A stretch of 64,000 bases of DNA from Lepas anatifera (lineage: Eukaryota; Arthropoda; Thecostraca; Lepadidae), in contig JAOTON010001930.1 in the NCBI GenBank assembly GCA_034440635.1, positions 431,501 through 495,500 on the forward strand, read 5' to 3'. The notes under the pieces were generated by a model, which saw nothing but the letters and a program-made list of their open reading frames with translations, had not been told where the DNA came from and searched no databases. The position numbers and the translations under genes are program-made. Below, one piece after another: positions 55,201-64,000 of the stretch; the stretch's first letter is position 1, and each line of letters starts with the position of its first letter.

Positions 55201-57199
55201 GACTGTAAAATTATTTCAGTCACAAGTATTTGGGATTTTCTACGTTGTTTTATAGTAATTATGTGTTGAATGGAGCATTACGAATCTGGCGCAGGAATAT
55301 TTATCACCTGGAATAAAGGAGAATTGCACATAAGGTAATAGAGTAAATGGCACCTATTTATGCACTATTAGCTTCTACACCTTAGGTTATAGAGCGAATT
55401 GCACCTACTTATTTCTGTTTATGGGTTAGCAATGTTTCTTGTAGTCTGGCAGACTGTTTTCTCTCCATGTAGAATGATGTGTTTTTATGCAGTCCCTATT
55501 GTTCCTTTTTGTTGTCTCTTAAAACCATTTGTATGATTTGTCCTACATTTGTAATCGACTTTCATTTGCTGCTGGACCCAGTTCCCATGCACAATGGACC
55601 AACCTGGCTAGAGCTGAGAATCAGGATGCAACAACTGTGGTTATCACCACACTGGCTTGTATATGTATAGGTTCAATGGATATGGATAGAGCTCTGACAT
55701 TGACATATAGAATAGTCTTTTATCTCTTTTTTTGGCTACATCTCTAGTGCCCCATTGATACGTCCTTTCACTCCCTTCACTGAAATGTACAATTTTTCTT
55801 AGAAACAATGGCTTATTATGTGTACAAGCCTGTTTCTTCTTTGTATTTAATACTAGTTTTTTTAAGGAATGTTGTGTAATGAAAAGTTTTTTTTAAGGTT
55901 TGGTATAATTTTTTTAATAAAGCAAGCTTTACTCTCAGCGGACTACTCTCATTTCCATTTGCAGGGTACGGAAAATATTCAACGTCACACTGCTATGTGC
56001 TGCCAGACCTGGCTGGATATGGATAAATGACAATCAGATTGAAACTTTGGTTTCCATTTCCTAACGTTTTATCCATATTGTAAATGCATCCAGATCAATC
56101 ATGTAATCCTGATCAGCATTGTGCATGGGAACAGGGTCTTTGTATGTAAATCCAGAGTCTTGTTCCCGCTGAGCTAGGTGTCAGTGTCAGCGTCTGCGGA
56201 CCAAGGGGCCTGATGATGCCCAGTTGCTGGATGATTTGTCGTAGCTTGTGTCCGCTGGTGATGTAACGTTGATTCCGTTTTTATTGTTTTTTACTTTTAA
56301 CCCTAGTGTGATGAGAGCGTAATAAACATGTGATGGCTTCAAATCTATGCAACTGGGCAGGGAGTATGAACTGAGCTCAACTATGAAGTCCTTAGGGAGC
56401 AGGCACTCTATGGGTGTGCACTAATTTTCTTGTTGTAAATAACGGCTATGCCTGTGTCACCCAAAATATTAACTTAATCATTCCTGGAGCACTTTCCAAT
56501 TTCAGTCATACTGCTACTATTTGCAAATTAAAATTTTCTAACTCTATTTAGAAGGCTTCCAACTCTAACTAAAGAAGGCTTTAGCTGAATGAATTTATCA
56601 CTATGCCATCCATATTTTAACTGAAAATAATAAAAATGCTATGAAAAGCTTTTGTGATGAGGTGGTTCCAGATTGGGCACTTAATTATTGAAAACAAGAT
56701 ATGAGTGGTTCTAGCTCAATCTCATGTATTTTTATTTTGGTGTTCAGGATATCTCTGAAGAGCCTTTGCAGTGGTTTTCATTAAATGTGCTTATGTGTTG
56801 TTTGTGCTTTGTTCTGCTCCATTTTGGCTTTCTCTGTTGAACTCGCTCAGAAGAAGTCATTCTAAGCTAATAAGTTGAAGAACATGAGTGACCGATCTGC
56901 CATTTAGTATTTTAATTGTATTTATTTGACATTCACTGAAGGTATTACTCGGAACTGCTCGCTGAAATTATGCTCAGACAATTGAACAACACATATTATT
57001 TGAGTCATATTTTCATAACTGTCCATGTTAATAAATATGTATGCAAAATTCCAACATCCAAAAACAATAATTCCAACATGCAAACAATTTTCATATGCAC
57101 TCCTTACTATTCAGAACAACAGGTGATGAATTATGAGGCAGCTCAAATTCATCACCACTGCTCCAGTCTTCTTACTGACGTTTCTCTTTCTCTCACCAG
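52210..57199. other. Mostly unique sequence, no confident exon
   Basis: AT-rich and intron- or UTR-like. An acceptor-like CTCATTTCCATTTGCAG ends near 55965 but is followed by a short frame only. Partial hAT-like ends occur near 53950 (GATCCATCTCTG) and 54942 (CAGGGGCGCTCCC). AATAAA occurs near 55915. This might be part of a host gene, without proof. Confidence 0.4.
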
Positions 57200-57370
57200 G
57201 TGCTAGGCTGCAGGGTAGGATATCGGGGTACCTGCGGGTACTGGGCCGGCACAGAGCTCGGTAACATTTACCTCTGCTCTCAGCTTTGTCCTCACTGTGA
57301 CCATCAGCAGCAGATTGCTAAGAAAATGGAAGCTCTCCACGTTCGAACTAGAGATCTTCTGAGTGGCTAG
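57200..57370 (+). CDS. Candidate host terminal exon, Cys-rich, unknown function
   Basis: A strong acceptor (TTTCTCTTTCTCTCACCAG, ending at 57199) is followed by 56 open codons to a TAG at 57368-57370. The peptide contains CRVGYRGTCGYW, then LCSQLCPHCDH, then a charged helix-like end QQQIAKKMEALHV...RDLLSG. The C-x3-C-x2-C spacing and coding-like composition favour a real exon. I do not recognise the protein and no upstream exon is identified, so the phase is assumed. It could be a chance open frame after a pyrimidine tract. Confidence 0.35.
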   Translation: MLGCRVGYRGTCGYWAGTELGNIYLCSQLCPHCDHQQQIAKKMEALHVRTRDLLSG

Positions 57371-58301
57371 TGACAAGATTACAGCCGGACAGCTGTGCTC
57401 TCGCTACCGTGCCAAGATATTCTACTTGTGCTCGGCCGTGGCGAATTATGAAACGGACTGCATCACTATCTTCTTAGCCGCCCAGTCAGCCACCGCAGCT
57501 TCGTGCAGCGCCGTTTAATGGTGATAGTATTCCAGTACTGCTTGTTCATGTAATGAACTTTCTCTACCTGCAATATTGTGGGTAATGCGTGAGACGACTC
57601 CCTGGATGGGGAATCCGCTGCTTTCCCGCTGTGCCATCCTGGTCGATGGCCACACTTTCGTCCGAATCGCAACACAGATAAGCTGAGGTGAGGAGTGCGT
57701 AGTGCCTGGTTGGTGTCGTTATCGTCGGTTCGACGCCGTTCGACTTTACCCTCAGTGTATGGACGCAAACTGAGTATGATGCTGATGTCTGCTCTGTCGC
57801 GAGTAAACTTCTCGTTCGTTGGGGAAGAAGAGGCGAGAGTTGTGACAAGACAATTTCCGGCACCTTCTTGGACGACTGATGGCAACGCATCTCCTCAATT
57901 CTCTGAGCATCCAACAGTCTACGGTAAAGAATTTCGCCGTGCTGCAGTAACCTCCCTTCTCATCTGACCTTTGTGTTATTTTCTCTCCCTCACGGTCAAA
58001 CGTGGACGAAACTACAATGACCGCGAGGACAAAGTGTCCGCAAAAATTCAGGGTGTGCAAAGACACTTACGAAAATGTCGGGGAAAGTGCGCTGAACTCA
58101 TGAGGGTGATGCAAAGTGATACTCTTCAATTTGTACATTGAACATGGAGCTGTGACGCTAATCGTTCAGCTTGTCTGATACACTCGTAAGCGGTATTGTT
58201 ACCTGCATGAAATTTTATCGCAGAAGTGTCATTTTTCCTGTCATATTTATTAAAGCAATAATTGGGCGCGTAAAATACCAGTTCCTGCATAATTTCGCAC
58301 A
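57371..58301. other. No confident gene
   Basis: Frames of 104-139 codons overlap on both strands (57466-57885, 57752-58066 minus; 57695-57967 plus). None shows a domain; the GC-richer composition explains them. Confidence 0.45.
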
Positions 58302-58309
58302 GGTGTGGA

Positions 58310-58695
58310 CAGTGGCGGATCTAGCCGGTTGGTTTGGGAGGGGCAAACCAAACTCGAAAAGCAAAAAAACGTCGCACGGTGAAAAATTACGCTACAATAT
58401 GCCTTTTCGGCAGGATTTTGGGAACTGGAGACGAAAAGCAAAAAAAAACGTCACGGGGTGAAAAATATGGGCTCAAGATACATTTTTTCCTATCCAAGCC
58501 CCAATATCTACACTGAACTTCTCTAATTCTGTTTGAAGTTGAGAGTTGAAGCACGAAAATTTTGCTTACAAGCTAAAAAGGAGTCGGGGGAAAAAGGAGG
58601 TCGATCGCTTTGGGGGGGCAAAAACATAGTTTTGCCCCGAGCTTTTCCGTTTGGGGGGGGCAATTGCCTTTTTGCCCCCCCTGGATCCGCCACTG
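58310..58695. mobile_element. hAT-type MITE, 386 bp (GGCGGATC ends)
   Basis: It has a perfect 8-bp duplication GGTGTGGA (58302-58309 and 58696-58703). The inverted ends read CAGTGGCGGATCTAG and, in reverse complement, CAGTGGCGGATCCAG. Inside, an AAAAGCAAAAAAA-CGTC block recurs at about 90-bp spacing. Confidence 0.88.
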
Positions 58696-58703
58696 GGTGT
58701 GGA

Positions 58704-59663
58704 CAGGTATGTCCTTGGGCACCTCAAGTGAAACCTGCAAGCGGTGTTAAAAATGTCCCTTAAGTCTGTGCTTCCATTTTCTAATGTCTTGAACTTCGTT
58801 CGGGGCAGTCCAATAGATTCGTGGGCCACATGCCTCATTATATATAGATTGCATGCCTCATTCTATACTTTCTGTTTAAATGTCGGGGTACCAACATGTT
58901 TCCAAATTTGGGCACATCAATCTTCGTAAAAAACTTTTCCCTGCTGTAGTGATGTACCTTGAGACATAGCTGGTCATGTCGTATCCGTTGCCGACGAATA
59001 TTCACCGGACGCACTTATTGAATATATATCACTTGTTAAGTTAACAAATGACTATTTTATGTGAGGTTCTTCTCACTGAAGCAGTATTGAACGGAAACCA
59101 CGAAACGAAGTGGCGGAACACCGTCTCCGGCCGATGGTGCTATCTTTGACGAGATCCTTAATGCAGTGGACGTCAGCGCCGAGTGGAGGCATGGGGGACA
59201 ACGGTGCGCTGCGTCTCTTTTAACATCTGAAAACGCTAACTTGCATGAACAGACCAGACTAAAAAATTATAATAAGAGCTTAATATATTTATTTCAACCA
59301 ACAACTCATGCTTGAACAACAAACGAGCAATATACCATGGGAAATGCTGCTCATAGTTCACAGCCTACATTGTACGGACGACACTAGTAGGCTGAATGTG
59401 CTCTCTTCTTCAGTTTCGAAAACGTTCTTGCAGGCTTTGTTTTGCCAACTCGAATGTCAGTTACGCATCGCCTCCTGAGCATGCCAGCAGCGAAGACTTC
59501 CTGGAAGAGCAAGTAGACATTAACGCTTATTCAGAGCGGCGGGTAGACATAACAGCAGACAATCGACATTCATTTAAATGTGTTTCGTTCTGACTGGGCT
59601 TTAAAATAGGCGAAGAATCAGTAAATTTTGTATTTCCTGTCTGCCTACAAGAATGAAACAGGC
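58704..59663. other. No recognised gene
   Basis: Nothing recognised. Confidence 0.5.
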
Positions 59664-59678
59664 AAATTCCAAAAGTGT

Positions 59679-60262
59679 TGATAAGTTTTGAAGTGCTGCG
59701 GCGAGGAGCATGATGATGAGTTGTTAAGATGTTCCCTGGCCTCTCCCCTCGAATCCGGAAATGTAAAAAACACTGAAGATTATATATTCGGGCACAGCCC
59801 TTCATCAGAATCGTGGAGTAAATATCAAAAATTCTCAGTCCTAGTATAGCCAGACCTCGAATTGAGCTTCACACAAAAATGCCTTTTAGAATGAATCGTT
59901 AAAAATAGGATTGGATGTCGTGACAACAACCATATTGGTACCTCTAACCTAAAAGTCGACAATACGACAGTCTTTTCTAATAATAGAAAAGACTGTCACA
60001 AATACTGCTCTAGGTTTGTCGTATTGTTGACTTTTAGGTTAGAGGTACCAATATGGTTGTTGTCACGACATCCAATCTTATTTTTAACGATTCATTCTAA
60101 AAGGCATTTTTGTGTGAAGCTCAATTCGAGGTCTGGCTATACTAGGACTGAGAATTTTTTATATTTACTCCACGATTCTGATGAAGGGCTGTGCCCGAAT
60201 ATATAATCTTCAGTGTTTTTTACATTTCCGGATTCGAGGGGAGAGGCCAGGGAACATCTTAA
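59679..60262. mobile_element. Foldback insertion: 245-bp near-perfect inverted repeat
   Basis: The arms 59724-59968 and 60018-60262 are equal in length and I see only about three mismatches. The 49-bp centre contains another hairpin (GACAGTCTTTTCT and complement, 59966-59997). The unit is flanked by a 15-bp direct repeat AAATTCCAAAAGTGT (59664-59678 and 60263-60277), like a target duplication. A 45-bp non-palindromic lead (59679-59723) precedes the left arm. No coding. Confidence 0.85.
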
Positions 60263-60277
60263 AAATTCCAAAAGTGT

Positions 60278-60632
60278 AATAATTGACGTTGCTTGGATAT
60301 GCAAAATTGCATTAAACTATCGAGAGAGGAACAAACCCGGAGAAAACTGTTGCAGTCACATTAGACAAGACTATTTCCGGACCCCTGCAGAGATGATTAT
60401 CAACCATCTAAGGTGATATTACCATTTCCATCCATACCATCTAAGCAAAGGCAGAAAAAGGATGGTTGAGTGAGGCTGTCGGTTGAAATAAGATTGAATC
60501 GTGCCACCAGCCATAGGCATGTTTCAGCGAATTTATGCAAAGTTAAAGTAATGTAAAAATGATTTTTGCTAATACCTGCCTGATATTTGAGTAATTCATG
60601 AGAGCTGGCAGAGCTGGGTTCAGGATTGTCAA
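60278..60632. other. No recognised gene
   Basis: Nothing recognised. Confidence 0.5.
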
Positions 60633-60835
60633 TTCAGGGCGCCATCCGGACCAGGGGCGCAGGTTTTGACCGGAAAAACCAATCGGGTGGGCGCCAACCT
60701 ATCAGTGGGCACCCGGTTTTCGCATCGAAGGAACGACATTTCAAAGGGGCACCATCAACCTTTCAGGTGGAAGGGGGCATCTACCTTTTTGGGGGCGACG
60801 AGGGTCGATCGGTATGACACCTGCCCCCCACCCAC
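60633..60835 (+). repeat. Diverged copy of the 21030-21298 MITE interior
   Basis: It shares CGCCATCCG, GGTGGGCGCCAA, TTTTCGCATCG and CGACATTTCA with that element. The ends are not clear. Confidence 0.55.
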
Positions 60836-61448
60836 TTGATTTAAGTATGAGCGCTGACCAATAGTTCAACAAGAAGCAAAGGCCAGCACAGAATCCCAGC
60901 TTTTGGGGAGGCTACACAAACCTCCGCACATATTTAAATTCTCGATGGATCTAGCACCAAATAAGGAAGCAGAAACACAAGAGGAAAGCCTATGTGAATG
61001 TTTTTCATGACATGGCTGGGCAAACTCATTATAAATTACACAGAAACCATGCAAAACAACCATGGTCTGTGTTCATGTCTTTTACACAGGAAATTAACTT
61101 TATTCACAGCTCTATTTTTTATATTGTTTAACTTCCATGCCACCATTGCAGTTTTAGTTCATATTCCAGCTTGCCTGGAGTCTATAAGTAAGCAAAGGGA
61201 CAAAATGTACATAAAACAAGAAAAAGCTGATCAACCAACAAACAACCTAAAGTTTTGTCCTAAAGAAAGCAGATAAAAGAGTTTAAAGGCAAAAGGCAAT
61301 AACATGCTTCAACAGTATCCAAGGTTCAAGCCTCACTCAGTTTGGAATACTTCAAAGAATGCAGCATTAGCTTCAATACTATCAACCAAGGTTCAAATAC
61401 CAAGTGACAACAGTAGGGATTTCCTGATCCTTTTAAAAGTTGGCAGCA
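60836..61448. other. No recognised gene
   Basis: The 92-codon frame 60998-61276 has a hydrophobic stretch but no recognised domain. Confidence 0.5.
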
Positions 61449-61456
61449 CCATTACT

Positions 61457-61601
61457 CAGGGGCGTAGGAACCAGGATGGCAGGGGGCAGTTGCCCCCAAC
61501 TTTCATGATTCTTAACCATTAACCCTATGGTGTTGACAGGAAAGAAATGACTTGAAAATTCCCGCTGCCCCCCAATGTTGAACATAGTTTCAATGCTCCT
61601 G
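61457..61601. mobile_element. hAT-type MITE, 145 bp
   Basis: It has a perfect 8-bp duplication CCATTACT (61449-61456 and 61602-61609). The ends read CAGGGGCGTAGGAACCAG and, in reverse complement, CAGGAGCATTGAAAC. Confidence 0.75.
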
Positions 61602-61609
61602 CCATTACT

Positions 61610-62339
61610 TCAGCAGTTGGTTTGTTGCAAAGCACTAAAGCTTCTTCTTAAACAAGCTTTTGAGTATGCTGAGGCTGAAATTTCAAATCATTTAAAATTA
61701 TCAGCAGCATTTCCTCCTCACCATACACAAAGTTACATCATGAAAAAGAAAGAGAAAATTTGCATTTGAGAGAAATATCCACTATTGACCATAGTAATTG
61801 ACAAAAGTGGGTGACTTTCTGGAGAACCTATTTCAGCATGTGACCTCTCCAATGTGCAAGAGAAAATGGGGTATCTCCTATTGCTAATGCATTAGAGATA
61901 CCCTTTTAGCGCTGCAACACTGCTCTTATTAACACAAAATACTACAAATGCCCATGCCAACACATGCATCCACAACAAAGCATGGCTGATGCATGCCTAT
62001 GTGGTGGGAGAGCACAATTCCAATACATAATAAATTCTGACAACTTCCAAGTACAACATTAAATTCAGCACTGCTCATTAAACATGTAAGGGTACTCAGT
62101 CCAAAAATGGATGTTTTTATATTTAAAATTGTATTGAATATGCATTTTGTTGGGTTTCAGGGCAGCATCCATTATAGTCATGGCTTGCCTATGTATGTAT
62201 TGCATGCAAGAATAGCAGTGTAGTGTAAGTATAATACAGGTTGAAATATGACCAGATTGGCTGGATGATATGAAACCAATTGATAAGAATCATGCAATAG
62301 AGGAAATATCAATTAATCACATGGAAAGGACAGGTCAAA
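61610..62339. other. No recognised gene
   Basis: AT-rich, nothing recognised. Confidence 0.5.
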
Positions 62340-62700
62340 ATGAATAAACCACACATAATTTTGTTTTTTGTATCAGCTCGTCTCGTTTTTGTTATGCTTT
62401 ATCAGTCTTTCTGTTTGACATTAAATTTTGTTTTTTCCTTTATTTTTTTGCTGTTTCTGTGGGTATTGCTCCTTCTTTGGCAGCTTATGCTTTTCCTTTT
62501 TCTACCTATATTGATCATTTGCATTAATCTAACTACGTATTCGCCAGACTTCTTTTGTTTGATGCTGTATACCTATAAATGTCTTCCTTTTGTTGCTCCT
62601 TATTGCTTTTCCCTGCTCATGTCTTCTTTTGCTGTTCTGTTCCCTTACTTCTGTTCCCTATCAATATGAAAAATGAAATAAAAAGATGATGATGATGATG
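62340..62700 (+). repeat. Possible retroelement 3' end with (GAT)n tail
   Basis: AATAAA at 62677-62682 is followed by a GATGAT-type tail (62685-62700), as in the LINE tail at 33017-33081. The 109-codon hydrophobic frame before it (62340-62669) is T-rich and probably not coding. Confidence 0.4.
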
Positions 62701-63500
62701 TAAATAAATGGCAATAGGGCCACATTGACATGGAAAACCTAATATTCTGATATGAAAAATCACACATTTTCCTGCTAAATCTCGATTGGGCCTGCCACTT
62801 CAGGTCCACAGAATGTAAAAATCACCATCCCATCCTACTGATACATCAAATACGACTTCCAGGCTCCCAAAATGCTAAAAACTCTTCGCATATTATCAAA
62901 CTCGAACGCGCCACTTACGCATCCCCGAATTTAAACAGGTATTAGTGACAAGCTATGATGCAAAACTCTCATTTTCTAGGCTGGACATATTCCTCGATCA
63001 TTTTCTCTATCCAGAAAACTACGTTACAATACCACCCTACCCCGCATCTACTCACCACAGCCAATAACAAGTCTCCATCTCACCTCCTTCCATGCTCTCT
63101 GGACGGGGAGTTTCGGTTTGTTTGGTTGATCTTTCGTCATCACTCGACAATAACAATAATGACCTTGAAAACAAGCGGTTGCCATCTTTTAGAAGCGGAG
63201 CGTTCTACCTTCTCTCTCTAGGGCCTTGGGCTGGTGCTGACCGGGGCAGGGGAATTGTGAGCATATTTGGTACCTGACAGCATTAATGATGATGAACCGA
63301 AAATTTTGGGGAGACCTCCCCCTGGTTGGCCAACAGGAGGATGCGTAGGTACCCCGTCCCACCGCTTTCGGCGCCCATTTAATTGCCCTTGTGTACGGGC
63401 AGTGTATCATCTTTGACCTCGATTGACCTCCAAACAGACTTAGCCTAAGATTAGTGGGCACTATCGATACGTATTCATGACTGCGTAGTGCGTATAAATG
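62701..63500. other. No recognised gene
   Basis: Short frames only. Confidence 0.5.
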
Positions 63501-63971
63501 ACTGATCACTATCCAACATTGGCTTTTAGGTCCGACATATCACGCCCAATGCGAGCGTTCTTCCTATTATAACTTGAAGCTACGTGATAACATCCCCAAT
63601 ATTCAGTGTCTGTTGCGCCCTAGCCTTTGAACCGATATGAAAATGGATGTTGCCTTAGTGAAAGAGCTGGTCCGGCTCTGTCGAATAGCGTTGAGAAAGA
63701 GGTTCCGGCTATTTTGCGTACGGAGATAAGCAAGGTTTTATAGAGCACTGCATTTGATACATTTTGACGTATATGAATTATTCCCCTCTGGTGACCACAG
63801 TATTGACCTTCCGCAAAAATTCCGGCAGTAACGCCGACTGCATTTCCGACGACCTTTCGATCGCTTTTTGCGCTTCTATCTTTCTTTGTTTCCGAGATCG
63901 AGGGTGTCATTTTTAACCCCCTCCCACCAGGGGGGGTCATAGGTGATTCATGCGGGTCACCGGGGCTAGGG
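63501..63971 (-). repeat. TTAA element, one terminus at the window edge
   Basis: The terminus next to TTAA (63972-63975) reads, in reverse complement, CCCTAGCCCCGGTGACCC, matching the family ends at 14965 and 23157. A second TTAA with a CCCCCTCCCACC block is at 63913. The other end was not located, so the left coordinate is approximate. The 121-codon minus frame 63620-63985 crosses the terminus and is probably fortuitous. Confidence 0.45.
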
Positions 63972-64000
63972 TTAAGGGCCAGCATGTATAATTTTGTTGC

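Noticed and set aside
57466..58066. Minus-strand gene of 104-139 codons
   Set aside because: Three overlapping frames on both strands are open with none favoured; no domain or splice logic seen.
62340..62669. 109-codon multi-span membrane protein
   Set aside because: Hydrophobicity follows from T-rich sequence; it ends at a polyadenylation signal and (GAT)n tail typical of retroelement ends.
63620..63985. 121-codon minus-strand protein
   Set aside because: It crosses the terminus of a TTAA element and shows no domain.

Overview
The window looks like intergenic or intronic DNA from a large, repeat-packed animal genome, most likely an arthropod; a tick or mite is my guess, not a demonstrated identity. 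The reasons are eukaryotic-only content (non-LTR retrotransposons, piggyBac, mariner and hAT-type DNA transposons, tRNA-derived SINEs), short CCTAA runs of the arthropod telomere type, and no long cellular gene in 64 kb. No prokaryotic operon, rRNA, convincing tRNA gene or CRISPR array is visible. The only candidate host coding sequence is one possible 56-codon terminal exon near 57.2 kb.

Layout. 0-4.4 kb: end of a probable LTR-retroelement polyprotein, a 5'-truncated LINE tail, a hAT-type MITE (1791-2025), an internally deleted mariner (2387-3327) and a tRNA-Gly-headed SINE. 4.4-6.7 kb: an AGGTCA/TGACCT-rich TTAA element and a telomere-like stretch. 6.7-12.1 kb: a 5.4-kb hAT-like non-autonomous element filled by a minisatellite of about 20 bp and by four copies of a 290-bp module that ends in the element's own terminal repeat. 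12.1-24.4 kb: several nested TTAA-flanked elements saturated with AGGTCA half-sites, mixed with SINEs and MITEs. 24.4-31 kb: mostly featureless, with a MITE and copies of another dispersed repeat.

31.3-42.2 kb is the richest part: a dead piggyBac-type transposase carrying its own SINE and LINE-tail insertions, then a minus-strand hAT-like transposase pseudogene split by an I-group LINE, which is itself split by a 2.6-kb hAT-like element with a small zinc-finger exon. Matching target-site duplications and restored reading frames document the order of events. 42-48 kb: SINEs, MITEs and a dispersed repeat. 48.8-51.5 kb: a minus-strand LINE with a long uninterrupted reverse-transcriptase frame. 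51.5-64 kb: mostly unique sequence, the candidate exon, three MITE-type repeats, a striking 245-bp inverted repeat flanked by a 15-bp duplication, and one more TTAA element at the right edge.

The elements interact mainly as mobilisers and passengers. The piggyBac remnant is the right kind of enzyme for the TTAA elements, a hAT transposase is the right kind for the 8-bp-TSD MITEs, and LINE machinery would account for the SINE copies. All observations are by eye from one sequence; family names rest on motif recognition, not on searches.
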